DNA of 37,573 bases from positions 1-37,573 of the forward strand of contig JASLMK010000131.1 of assembly GCA_030746555.1 (NCBI GenBank). Reading direction: 5' to 3'. Of the stretch, positions 13,298-20,993 are shown piece after piece. Source of the DNA: Planctomycetota bacterium (GTDB lineage Bacteria; Planctomycetota; UBA1135; GCA-002686595). The notes under the pieces were generated by a model. That model had not been told where the DNA came from, did no database searches, and was given only the letters and a program-made list of their open reading frames with translations. Both the position numbers and the translations under genes were made by a program. Numbering within the stretch: the stretch's first letter is position 1; every line of letters starts with the position of its first letter.

Positions 13298-16096
13298 ATG
13301 CACCAATCCCACCACCTCGCCCACCGCCCTGTCCTGCACTCGCTGCTGATCGCCGGCCTGGTCTCGGCGATGGGGGCCCAGGCGGGTGCCCAAGGGAGCG
13401 ATGATTGCGCAAGCGCCCCGACCATTGCCGGCCCAGGCCTGCATGCCGTGGACACGAACGGCGCGACCGGCCCAGATGCGGACCCTTCCTGCGGGAACAT
13501 GGGATCGGACGTCTGGTTCGAGTGGACCGCGACGGACACGGGCACCGCGCTCCTGGAGATGTGTGACGCGAACTACGACTGCGTCCTCGCCCTGTGGGAC
13601 GGAGCGGGCTGCCCGACCCAGGTGGTCGCGTGCAACGACGACTCCTGCGGCCTCCAGTCGGTGGTCGACGCGAACGTCGTGGCGGGGAACACCTACATGA
13701 TCCAGGTGGGCGGCTACAACGGAGCGACCGGAACGGGGACCCTGGGGATCCACGTCCAGCCCGCCAACGACGACTGCACCTCTGCCCAGTCGATCTCCGG
13801 CCAGGGTCTCTTCGCCGTGGACACCAACGGGGCCACGGGCCCAGACGCGGACCCCGGTTGCGGAAACATGGCCGCGGACGTGTGGTTCGAGTGGACCGCT
13901 ACGGAGACGGGCGCCGCGCTCCTGGACGTGTGCGACGCGAACTACGACTGCGTTCTCGCCCTGTGGGAGGGCTCGGGCTGCCCGAACCAGGTGATCGCCT
14001 GCAACGACGACTCCTGCGGCCTCCAGTCGGTGGTCGACGCGACCGTCGTGGCGGGGAACACCTACATGATCCAGGTGGGCGGCTACAACGGAGCGACAGG
14101 GACGGGGACGCTCTCGGTGTCGGTCGCGGCGCCTCCCGCCAACGACGACTGCGCCAGCGCCGAGCCCATCACCGGGGAGGGGGTCTTCGCCTTCGACTGC
14201 TCCAGCGCCACCACCGACGGGGCGCCGGACGCCGGCTGTGGGCCCATCGGGAAGGACGTCTGGTTCGTGTGGACCGCTCCTTGGGACGGGGCCACCACCA
14301 TGACGACCTGCAACCTGGCGAGCTGGGACACCCAGCTCGCGGTCTATCCCTGGCAGGGCTGCCCCGAGGGCAGCGCCCTGACCTGCAACGACGACGCCTG
14401 CGGCCTGCGCTCGCGGATGGCGTTCTTCGCCGCGGCGGGGACGGACTACCTGATCCGCATCGGCTCCTTCAACGGGGGTACGGCTGGCCCGGGCGCGCTG
14501 GAGATCAGCCAGGGCGGCTCGGCCACCGACTGCAACAACCCGCCCCCCGGTCCGGACGTGATCGTGGGCAACATCTCCGACACCTTGCAGTGGGGGACCG
14601 TCGGCGACATCACCGGCTACTCCATCGGAGCCACGGCCTGCAACGTGGGTGACTCGACCATGCCCTGGGAGGGCGACACGAACCACCACCCGGTGATCGG
14701 ACAGAACCTCTACCGGCTCCAACACGGGCGCTTCGAGCAGGTGGGGATGAGCTGGGTCAAGCACGGCTTCGCCTCCGCAACGGAGGACTACTGCTGCCCC
14801 TGCATCCCACCGGGGAGCGGACAGATCATGGGCGTCGGCTGTGCGGACACCTACTGGGCCGGGCTCAACGGAGACCAGGGCGGCTGGGGAGTGGGAGGCC
14901 TCGGTCCGCGCTCGGAGATCAACCCCGTCACGGGGGACTTCCCCTTCCCCTACGGCACCATGGGCCAGACCGGTGACGCCATCTACAAGCGCCTGCAGGT
15001 GCACAACGACGACCTGGATCCCGACCTCAACGTCGGCGCCACCTACTTCGCAGAGGTGCAGTACGTGAACCCCGACGACGCCGCCGCCGGCCACGGCAAC
15101 AACAACACCTCCTGGCGTCCGGCCGTTCAGGGCGGCTTCGTGAACGGCGGCTGGCCCCTCGTCCTGACCGACTACACCCGGGCCACCCAGCCGGCGATCC
15201 ACGCCTGGCAGGAGGCGGACCCGCTGGTGACCCTGGAGCCGGCAGACGTGCCCGGGGACGGGCGCTTCTTCGTGGGCAGCCGCGCCACGAGCAACGGTGA
15301 TGGGACCTGGCACTACGAGATCGCCGTCCACAACCTCACCTCCGCGCGCGCCGCGGACGGGCTGCGCCTGCAACTCCCGAGAGGAGCCAGCGTCTCCGGC
15401 GCCGAGTTCCACGGCGTGGCGCACCACTCCGGAGAGCCCTTCGACACGCAGGACTGGGACATCCACGTGGGAGCCGACTCCATAGAGTGGACCGTCGCCG
15501 TCCCCTCCGGCGTGCCCGGCCAGCCCGAGCCCAATGCCCTGCGCTGGGGGACGACCTTCACCTTCCGCTTCGATGCGGACGTCGTGCCCGTGGACGGGAC
15601 CCTCGATCTCGACCTGTTCGCTCCGGGGGGCGCCGGCGAGCCCGACGAGGTGCACGTTCGTGCCCAGGTTCCTGGCACCGGCTGCGCAGTCAGCACCTAC
15701 TGCACCGCCCTGGCGAACTCGAGCGGTGCGCCTGCGGCGATCTCCTACACGGGTTCCGCCTCGATCGCGGCCAACGACTTCGTGCTACAGGTGCGCGCCC
15801 TGCCCCTGAACCAGCCGGGGATCTTCTACTACGGCGCAGGCCAGACGAAGGTGCCCTTCGGCAACGGGAATCGCTGCGTGAGCCCCGGAGGCGTCGGCCT
15901 CTTCCGCCTGCCGCCGCTGGACACGGGGTCTTCCGGACAGGCCTCGCATGCGCTCGACAACACCAACCCACCCGTGCCGGCTGGGCAGCTCATCGCGGGG
16001 GACACCCGCCACTTCCAGTTCTGGTTCCGGGACCCCGACGGTGGCGGCGCGGGTTTCAACCTCTCGGATGCCCTGACGGTGACCTTCTGCCCGTAG
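13298..16096 (+). CDS. large secreted multi-domain protein, planctomycete type
   Basis: 932 residues. Signal peptide ending at about AGAQG (residue 33). Three tandem ~123-residue beta-sandwich units start at about 35, 156 and 281, each opening with (S/N)DDCxSA and containing DVWFEWTA, DCVLALW and CNDDxCGLxS; they look like PPC-type or carbohydrate-binding folds. Residues ~415-795 form a second region with GQNLYRLQHGRFEQVG, MSWVKHGF, IMGVGCADTYWAGLNG and LGPRSEINP. Residues ~796-932 form a C-terminal domain (YCTALANSSGAPA, PFGNGNRCV, FQFWFRDPDGGGAG, FNLSDA). From memory the second and third regions are common in planctomycete secreted proteins, where the last may act in sorting or anchoring. 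No catalytic motif recognised. Units 1 and 2 are near-identical at DNA level. Confidence 0.85.
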   Translation: MHQSHHLAHRPVLHSLLIAGLVSAMGAQAGAQGSDDCASAPTIAGPGLHAVDTNGATGPDADPSCGNMGSDVWFEWTATDTGTALLEMCDANYDCVLALWDGAGCPTQVVACNDDSCGLQSVVDANVVAGNTYMIQVGGYNGATGTGTLGIHVQPANDDCTSAQSISGQGLFAVDTNGATGPDADPGCGNMAADVWFEWTATETGAALLDVCDANYDCVLALWEGSGCPNQVIACNDDSCGLQSVVDATVVAGNTYMIQVGGYNGATGTGTLSVSVAAPPANDDCASAEPITGEGVFAFDCSSATTDGAPDAGCGPIGKDVWFVWTAPWDGATTMTTCNLASWDTQLAVYPWQGCPEGSALTCNDDACGLRSRMAFFAAAGTDYLIRIGSFNGGTAGPGALEISQGGSATDCNNPPPGPDVIVGNISDTLQWGTVGDITGYSIGATACNVGDSTMPWEGDTNHHPVIGQNLYRLQHGRFEQVGMSWVKHGFASATEDYCCPCIPPGSGQIMGVGCADTYWAGLNGDQGGWGVGGLGPRSEINPVTGDFPFPYGTMGQTGDAIYKRLQVHNDDLDPDLNVGATYFAEVQYVNPDDAAAGHGNNNTSWRPAVQGGFVNGGWPLVLTDYTRATQPAIHAWQEADPLVTLEPADVPGDGRFFVGSRATSNGDGTWHYEIAVHNLTSARAADGLRLQLPRGASVSGAEFHGVAHHSGEPFDTQDWDIHVGADSIEWTVAVPSGVPGQPEPNALRWGTTFTFRFDADVVPVDGTLDLDLFAPGGAGEPDEVHVRAQVPGTGCAVSTYCTALANSSGAPAAISYTGSASIAANDFVLQVRALPLNQPGIFYYGAGQTKVPFGNGNRCVSPGGVGLFRLPPLDTGSSGQASHALDNTNPPVPAGQLIAGDTRHFQFWFRDPDGGGAGFNLSDALTVTFCP
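13400..14130 (+). repeat. 369-bp tandem coding duplication
   Basis: Domain units 1 and 2 of the secreted protein repeat with a period of 369 bases (123 codons). For example CTCCAGTCGGTGGTCGACGC occurs at 13652 and at 14021, followed by long nearly exact runs. Unit 3 is much more diverged, so units 1 and 2 duplicated or were homogenised recently. Confidence 0.8.
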
Positions 16097-16174
16097 GGTT
16101 CGATGGTCCTTGACCGCGGGGGTCCGTCCACTCCCCTCCACCGGACGACCCTCGGCAAATCTCCGCCCACAAAC

Positions 16175-16477
16175 ATGAAGAGAACACTTCAATTCGTCGC
16201 CGTGGTCGCCGTAGCGCTGCTCGTAGCGGCCAAGACCATCGCCTCCACCGGCCTGGACGAGCTGGAACCGCACCTGGCCGAGCTGGGGTGGGAGACGGGC
16301 CAGTTGACCGCCGTGGCCGGGGGCTACTCGACCGGCATCCTCGCCCAGACCGCCCATGGGGTGTACGCATCGACTGACCCCGAGCGTCCCGGGGAGGTGA
16401 CCATCACGCTCCAACGCTCCATGCCGTTGCAGGCGTGGCGCGTCGCGAGCTTCAGCTTCGGGCCCAGCGCCGACTGA
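16175..16477 (+). CDS. small exported hypothetical protein
   Basis: 100 residues from the ATG at 16175. The first ~23 residues (MKRTLQFVAVVAVALLVAAK) form a signal anchor or signal peptide. The remainder (GLDELEPHLAELGWETG, STGILAQTAHGVYAS, GEVTITLQRSMPLQAWRV) is a small soluble domain of unknown family. It follows the large secreted protein gene by 78 bases on the same strand, with TAGGGT overlapping that gene's stop region as a possible separate -10. It ends at a hairpin shared with the convergent MFS gene. Confidence 0.55.
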   Translation: MKRTLQFVAVVAVALLVAAKTIASTGLDELEPHLAELGWETGQLTAVAGGYSTGILAQTAHGVYASTDPERPGEVTITLQRSMPLQAWRVASFSFGPSAD

Positions 16478-16480
16478 GCA

Positions 16481-16498
16481 CGCCCGGTGGCCCGGGCG
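16481..16498. terminator. bidirectional hairpin between convergent genes
   Basis: CGCCCGG (16481-16487) pairs with CCGGGCG (16492-16498) around loop TGGC. It is placed between the stops at 16477 (plus) and 16523 (minus). Confidence 0.5.
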
Positions 16499-16522
16499 AC
16501 CGGCCGCACCAGCAGGGACTCC

Positions 16523-17794
16523 CTAGGCGCCGCTCCCGACGGGAGTCTGCCGGATGGGGTACAGGAACAGGAGCGGGAGGATGATGGCCGCGGCCATGAC
16601 GAGGAAGATCGTGCGGTAGCCGTCGCCTTCGAGGGAGGCGACGAGCGCGGCGCCGGAGACGCGGGCGAGGTTGCTGAAGGCCATGTAGAGGGTGTACTGG
16701 GTGCCGGCGACCGCGGGCGTACACAGGCGCATGAACAACGCGAAGCCCGCGACCGTCTTGAGCGAGATGAGGAAGCTCGTGCCGACGAGGAAGACGAGCG
16801 GGAAGGACGGGTGGGTGCGAAGCTCCTCGGAGAGACCCATGGCGGCGCACAGAGCGGCGACACCCAGGACCCCGATCGTGATGACCACCTTCACCCCGAG
16901 GCGATCGGCGAGGAAGCCGCCGACGATCGCCCCGAGGACGCCCGCCGCCGAGCCGACCCCCCCCTCGACCTGGGAGTAGCGCTCGTCAGTCCAGCCGAGC
17001 CCCTGGGTGTAGAAGACCGGCATGACGGCGACGCGCATGCCGACCGTGATGGACGCCGCGTAGGCGAAGAGGGCCCCCAGGATGGGCGGCCAGGTACCGA
17101 AGGCGCCGAAGAGGCCGCGCACGAGCCCGGCCAGGTCCCCGGCCCGCTCCTCGCCGGGCTCCAGGCGGGCCTCTCCCTTGCTCCAGGGGAGGAGCCTCTC
17201 CCCGGCGCGCTCGCGGAGGAAGAGCGGCAGGCAGAGGATCACAAAGAGCACCCCCGCCTGCAGGCAGAAGGCGGGGCGCAGGCCCAGGTGCGCGATCACC
17301 GTCCCCATGCCCGCGCCGCCGATCGCCACGCCTGCATAGTTCGAGGCCCACATCATCCCATTGACGGTGCCGCGCTCGTCGTCGCGCAGGACGTCGACGG
17401 CGAGCGCGTCCGAAGACACGTCCTGGAGGGACACGAAGCAGTTGTGGAGGAAGACCATCCAGGCGAGGGTCTCGAACTCCGCGGTGATGTCGCCGACCAG
17501 GATCATGGCGAGGAGCGTCGCCCCCATGGCGAGCTGCGCGAGGAGGATCCAGGGCCGCCTGCGTCCCATCGAGCGCAGGGTGAAGCGGTCGATGATCGGC
17601 CCCCACAGGACCTTGAAGGTCCAGGGGAGCGTGGCGAGGGTGGAGATCTTCGCCGTCTCCGCCAGGCCGGCCCCCTGGCTCGCCAGGTAGGAGAGCAGCG
17701 CGATCGTCACGAAGCCCCAGGGCATTCCCTGGGCGGCGTAGAGCACGCACAAGGTGACCGTCCGGGCGGCCTTGCTCCCCGTCAGCGTCGGCAC
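16523..17794 (-). CDS. MFS transporter, AmpG/PAT-like
   Basis: 423 residues with about twelve hydrophobic segments. The N-terminus reads YAAQGMPWGFVTIALLSYLA and LPWTFKVLWGPIIDRFT, the family pattern of AmpG and acetyl-CoA (PAT) transporters (QGxPxG...PWxxKxLWxPxxD). AmpG-type carriers import muropeptides; the substrate here cannot be told from sequence. DVSSDALAVDVLRDDERGTVN (loop between TM4 and TM5) also fits. The start is the GTG at 17792-17794, seven bases after TACCCT; the longer upstream frame overlaps the divergent promoter region. It is divergent from the PLP enzyme at 17941. Confidence 0.87.
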   Translation of the reverse strand: MPTLTGSKAARTVTLCVLYAAQGMPWGFVTIALLSYLASQGAGLAETAKISTLATLPWTFKVLWGPIIDRFTLRSMGRRRPWILLAQLAMGATLLAMILVGDITAEFETLAWMVFLHNCFVSLQDVSSDALAVDVLRDDERGTVNGMMWASNYAGVAIGGAGMGTVIAHLGLRPAFCLQAGVLFVILCLPLFLRERAGERLLPWSKGEARLEPGEERAGDLAGLVRGLFGAFGTWPPILGALFAYAASITVGMRVAVMPVFYTQGLGWTDERYSQVEGGVGSAAGVLGAIVGGFLADRLGVKVVITIGVLGVAALCAAMGLSEELRTHPSFPLVFLVGTSFLISLKTVAGFALFMRLCTPAVAGTQYTLYMAFSNLARVSGAALVASLEGDGYRTIFLVMAAAIILPLLFLYPIRQTPVGSGA

Positions 17795-17801
17795 GGGACA
17801 C

Positions 17802-17807
17802 AGGGTA
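17802..17807 (-). promoter_or_regulatory. -10-like TACCCT for MFS gene (leaderless)
   Basis: TACCCT on the minus strand, seven bases before the GTG at 17794. Confidence 0.45.
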
Positions 17808-17900
17808 GCCGGGCCTGTCTCCGGTGGGCGAGGCCCGAGTCGCTCCTCGTGCGCCACGCCCCACCGGTGCGCCCCTGCCACAGGCGCGACGGGTCGTGCG

Positions 17901-17920
17901 CGCCACCGTTCGCGGTGGCG
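17901..17920. promoter_or_regulatory. 8-bp inverted repeat with TTCG loop in divergent promoter region
   Basis: CGCCACCG and CGGTGGCG are perfect complements around TTCG. The right arm ends eight bases before the TATCAT box of the PLP gene, so the element covers the -35 position. It could be an operator or a transcript hairpin blocking read-through. Confidence 0.4.
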
Positions 17921-17928
17921 GGAGGGCG

Positions 17929-17934
17929 TATCAT
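17929..17934 (+). promoter_or_regulatory. -10-like TATCAT for PLP enzyme (leaderless)
   Basis: TATCAT ends six bases before the ATG at 17941. Confidence 0.5.
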
Positions 17935-17940
17935 CCGGGC

Positions 17941-19092
17941 ATGAGCAAGCAGCAGTTCGACACCCGGCTCATCCATGCCGGATTGCCACAGGTGCCGTTG
18001 GGCGGGGCGGTGGTGACGCCGGTGTTCCAGTCGGCGATCACCCACTTCGAGGGCGAAGGGGACTACCACGACATCCGCTACATCCGCCTCAACAACACAC
18101 CCAACCATCTGGAGCTGCACGCGAAGCTGGCGGCCCTGGAGGGAGCGGAGGCCGCCGTCGTGACCGCGAGCGGGATGGCGGCCATCACCACGGCGCTCTT
18201 GACCGTGCTGAGGCCGGGGGACCACGCGCTGTTCTGCTCCACCCTGTACGGAGGCACCCACGACTTCGTCACCATGGACCTGCCCGGGCTGGGGATCGAG
18301 GTCGACTTCGTCGATCCGCAGGACCGCGGGGCCTGGGAGGCCGCGCGGCGGGAGAGCACGAGGCTCCTCTACCTGGAGTCCCTCACCAATCCGCTGCTGG
18401 AGGTCCCCGACCTGGAGGGGGCCGTGGCCTTCTGCCGGGAGCACGGGCTCGTCTCCATGGTGGACAACACCTTCCCCAGCCCCTTCAACTTCCGCCCCGC
18501 GGAGCTGGGCTTCGACCTCTCGCTGCACAGCGCCACCAAGTACCTCAACGGCCACTCCGACCTCGTCGCGGGAGCGGCCATCGGGCAGGGGGAGCTGGTC
18601 GAGAGGGTCCGGCGCAAGCTCGCACACCTCGGCGGGAGCCTCGACCCCCACGCCTGCTTCCTGCTCTGCCGGGGCATCAAGACCCTCGCCGTGCGCATGC
18701 GCCACCACAACCACAGCGCCCTCGTCCTCGCACGGCTCCTCACCGGTCACGGGGCCGTCGCGTCGGTCCACCACCCAGGCCTGGAGGAGCACCCCCAGCA
18801 CGAGCGCGCCGCGCGGCTCTTCGACGGCGCCAGCGGGATGCTCTCGTTCGAGCTCCACGGCGGCGTCGAAGCCGCGGATCGGATGATCAACACCCTCAAG
18901 ATTCCGATCCAGGCGCCCAGCCTGGGGGGCGTCGAGTCCCTCGTGACCCGGCCGGCGACGACCTCCCACTCCGGCATGAGCGCCGAGGCCCGGGCGGCGA
19001 GCGGGATCGCCGACGGACTGGTCCGTGTCTCCGTGGGGCTCGAAGACGCCGGGGACCTCGTGGCCGACTTCGAGGCGGCCCTGGGGGCGTAG
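17941..19092 (+). CDS. Cys/Met-metabolism PLP-dependent enzyme (cystathionine gamma-synthase/lyase type)
   Basis: 383 residues, full length for the trans-sulfuration family. Visible features: FDTRLIHAG at the N-terminus, the YIRLNNTPNHLELHAKLAALEG segment, ASGMAAI of the cofactor-phosphate loop, LESLTNPLLEVPDL, MVDNTF with the pyridine-binding aspartate, SATKYLNGHSD with the Schiff-base lysine K200, and the C-terminal SLGGVESLVTRPATTSHS. Members make or break C-S bonds in methionine/cysteine metabolism (cystathionine synthase, cystathionine lyase, methionine lyase). I cannot choose among them from sequence alone. The neighbours do not encode other sulfur-pathway enzymes. Confidence 0.92.
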   Translation: MSKQQFDTRLIHAGLPQVPLGGAVVTPVFQSAITHFEGEGDYHDIRYIRLNNTPNHLELHAKLAALEGAEAAVVTASGMAAITTALLTVLRPGDHALFCSTLYGGTHDFVTMDLPGLGIEVDFVDPQDRGAWEAARRESTRLLYLESLTNPLLEVPDLEGAVAFCREHGLVSMVDNTFPSPFNFRPAELGFDLSLHSATKYLNGHSDLVAGAAIGQGELVERVRRKLAHLGGSLDPHACFLLCRGIKTLAVRMRHHNHSALVLARLLTGHGAVASVHHPGLEEHPQHERAARLFDGASGMLSFELHGGVEAADRMINTLKIPIQAPSLGGVESLVTRPATTSHSGMSAEARAASGIADGLVRVSVGLEDAGDLVADFEAALGA

Positions 19093-19147
19093 AGGACAGG
19101 CCAGGACGACAGGACAGATCCTCGCCGACATCGAGCGCATCGGGACC

Positions 19148-19165
19148 CCGGGCTCCAAGGCCCGG
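19148..19165 (+). terminator. hairpin after PLP enzyme
   Basis: CCGGGC pairs with GCCCGG around TCCAAG, 55 bases after the stop codon and between convergent genes. Confidence 0.35.
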
Positions 19166-19282
19166 AACACCCGCCGTTCCCTGTCCATTCCGCAGGACGG
19201 TCGCCGGGGGCCGCGCGGGGGCGGCTTCACGGCCGGACCCCGCGGCCGGCGCGGCGGCGGGGGCCACGGACCTCCGACGGAG

Positions 19283-19666
19283 CTAGGGGCTCTGAGGCTC
19301 CACCGCGTGGGCGCGCAGGTCCTCCAGGCTGCAGACGGCGAGGGCGCTCTCGTGGGTCGCCTCCAGGACGACCTGGGGGGCGCGGTCGGCCAGGAAGGCC
19401 TCGACCCAGCGGGCGGCGCAGAGGCACCAGCGGTCCCCGGGGGAGAGGCCGGCGAAGCCGAACTCGGGGACCGGCGTCGAGAGGTCGTTGCCGTGCTCGC
19501 GGGAGAACTCGAGGAACTCGGCCGTCACCAGGACGCACACGGTGTGGGAGCCGAGGTCGTCGGGACCGGTACGGCAGCAGCCGTCACGGAAGAAGCCGGT
19601 CAGAGGGTCCAGCGAACAGGACTGCAGGGCGCTGCCCAGGACGTTGCGTTCGGCGAGTTGGATCAC
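19283..19666 (-). CDS. DUF2237-family protein
   Basis: 127 residues. The sequence matches the DUF2237 pattern throughout: RNVLGSALQSCSLDPLTG, FFRDGCCRTGPDDLGSHTVC, FLEFSREHGNDLSTPVPEF and PGDRWCLCAARWVEAFL, ending in VVLEATHESAL. The conserved cysteines (C17, C30, C31, C44, C81, C83) suggest metal binding. The family is widespread but uncharacterised. The start is the GTG at 19664-19666. A TATGAT lies 20 bases upstream and GGAG about nine bases upstream, so this gene has a short leader. It converges with the PLP gene and is divergent from the cupin gene. Confidence 0.9.
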   Translation of the reverse strand: MIQLAERNVLGSALQSCSLDPLTGFFRDGCCRTGPDDLGSHTVCVLVTAEFLEFSREHGNDLSTPVPEFGFAGLSPGDRWCLCAARWVEAFLADRAPQVVLEATHESALAVCSLEDLRAHAVEPQSP

Positions 19667-19686
19667 GAGGGAGGCTCCGGGCCGAC

Positions 19687-19692
19687 ATCATA
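19687..19692 (-). promoter_or_regulatory. -10-like TATGAT for DUF2237 gene
   Basis: TATGAT on the minus strand, 20 bases before the GTG at 19666. Confidence 0.4.
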
Positions 19693-19822
19693 CCGAACTC
19701 CCAGAAGACGCCAGCCCGGCCCGGGCACTTCGGGCCCGCGCGCCACGGCCGCGGCCGGCCACCCCGCCCGGGCACCGATCCGGGTCGACGAGGCCCGCCA
19801 CCCCAGGCGCGTGCCGACCCGC

Positions 19823-19828
19823 TACCCT
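19823..19828 (+). promoter_or_regulatory. -10-like TACCCT for cupin gene (leaderless)
   Basis: TACCCT ends six bases before the ATG at 19835. Confidence 0.45.
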
Positions 19829-19834
19829 GGGCCC

Positions 19835-20194
19835 ATGCAAGCAGTCAACCTCGAGAAGAAGCACGACCTCTTCTCCGAGCACTGGTCCCCCAAGCGGATC
19901 GGCGTCCTGAACGGCCAGCAGATCCTGCTGGCGAAGATCCAAGGGGAGTTCGTCTTCCACAAACACGACGACGAGGACGAGCTGTTCATGGTCACCAAGG
20001 GCCGGCTCGTCATGGAGCTGCGGGAGGAGACCGTGGTCGTCGAGCCAGGCGAGCTCTTCGTCGTGCCAAAGGGCGTCGAGCACAAGCCGACCGCCGAAGA
20101 GGAGACCCACCTGCTCCTGTTCGAGCCCCTCGGCACCAAGCACACCGGCGACGTGCAGGCGGACTTCACCCTGGAGTCCTACGAGGAGCTCTGA
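19835..20194 (+). CDS. cupin-domain protein
   Basis: 119 residues forming one cupin barrel. First motif GEFVFHKHDDEDELFMVTKG has H42, H44 and an acidic residue near 47-49; second motif PGELFVVPKGVEHKPTA has H83. These are the usual metal ligands of cupin_2 proteins, close to mannose-6-phosphate-isomerase-like small cupins. Substrate unknown; many such proteins bind small molecules or act as sensors. The start is fixed by TACCCT six bases upstream. It sits alone between a divergent DUF2237 gene and a small membrane protein gene. Confidence 0.9.
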   Translation: MQAVNLEKKHDLFSEHWSPKRIGVLNGQQILLAKIQGEFVFHKHDDEDELFMVTKGRLVMELREETVVVEPGELFVVPKGVEHKPTAEEETHLLLFEPLGTKHTGDVQADFTLESYEEL

Positions 20195-20360
20195 GCGCCG
20201 CCCGTCGCCGCGCCCCACACGCAGGCCCCATCGAGTAGAGACCGCGGGAACACGGTTTGCGAGAGGGCGAGCACGCCGCACGCTCTTGGAGACATGGGGA
20301 CCCGAATATGGTGGAGGGCTCGAGAACGCGGACGATTCGCGGCGCGGGGAGCGTCGCGTA

Positions 20361-20366
20361 CCATGT
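20361..20366 (+). promoter_or_regulatory. -10-like TACCAT before small membrane protein
   Basis: TACCAT starting near 20359-20361, about 17-18 bases before the ATG at 20383, leaving a short leader that contains AGGTG. Confidence 0.3.
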
Positions 20367-20382
20367 CGCCACAGGTGCACTC

Positions 20383-20799
20383 ATGATCCGGAACATCCTC
20401 GCCGTCTTCGTCGGCCTCGCCGCGGGCATGGCCGTCAACATGGCGATCGTCATGGTCAACGCCTACGCCCTCTTCCCCATGCCCGAGGGAACGAGCATGG
20501 CCGACACCGAGGCCATGAAGGCCTACGTCGCGACCCTGCCGACGGCCGCCTTCCTCGTCGTCATCGTCGCCCACCTCGGCCAGTCCTTCGTGGGCGCCCG
20601 GGTCGCCGCGCGGATCGGGGCCACGCGGCCGATGCTCCTCGCGATGATCATCGGCTCGCTCACCCTCGTCGCCGGCGTCATCAACCTCATCCAGCTCCCC
20701 GGCCCGATCTGGATGTGGATCGAAGCGCCGCTCTACCTCGTCGTCGCCCACAAGGCCGCCGTGATGGAGATCCGGCGCCGGGGCGGCGCGGGGGTGTGA
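20383..20799 (+). CDS. four-TM membrane protein
   Basis: 138 residues. Hydrophobic segments at about 4-27, 52-72, 84-104 and 108-124, with GQSFVGARVAARIGA between the second and third. This arrangement is common in small bacterial membrane proteins of unknown function. No signal peptide cleavage site. The ATG at 20383 gives the first TM at the very N-terminus; the open frame upstream is not protein-like. The 3' side is followed by an extremely GC-rich tandem repeat. Confidence 0.7.
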   Translation: MIRNILAVFVGLAAGMAVNMAIVMVNAYALFPMPEGTSMADTEAMKAYVATLPTAAFLVVIVAHLGQSFVGARVAARIGATRPMLLAMIIGSLTLVAGVINLIQLPGPIWMWIEAPLYLVVAHKAAVMEIRRRGGAGV

Positions 20800-20824
20800 C
20801 CGCGGGCGAGGGCGTGAGCGGGGC

Positions 20825-20860
20825 GCGGCGGCGCGCGCGGCGGCGCGCGCGGCAGCGCGC
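20825..20860 (+). repeat. three tandem 12-bp GC repeats
   Basis: GCGGCGGCGCGC at 20825-20836 and 20837-20848, then GCGGCAGCGCGC at 20849-20860. Intergenic, after the membrane protein gene. Confidence 0.75.
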
Positions 20861-20927
20861 CCGGCGGCCGGGTGAGGCTTGACCGAACCCTCACGCGGCG
20901 GCTGGGCGAAGGGGGAGGCGGGGGCGC

Positions 20928-20933
20928 TATGCT
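20928..20933 (+). promoter_or_regulatory. -10-like TATGCT before metal-uptake operon
   Basis: TATGCT about 60 bases before the start of the outer-membrane protein gene. It is the most plausible promoter for the overlapping pair that follows. Confidence 0.35.
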
Positions 20934-20993
20934 CTCCCGAGGCGTGTCGCCACGCCGCCGCGAACTGTCCACCGACCACCCGCCGAAACCGTG

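Noticed and set aside
13025..15655. 876-codon open frame on the minus strand
   Set aside because: It is antisense to the secreted-protein gene, whose signal peptide and domain repeats are clear. The minus reading is a valine/glycine/arginine-rich shadow created by high GC.
20879..20884. TTGACC as -35 box of the metal operon
   Set aside because: It lies 43 bases from the TATGCT hexamer, too far for a sigma-70 promoter.
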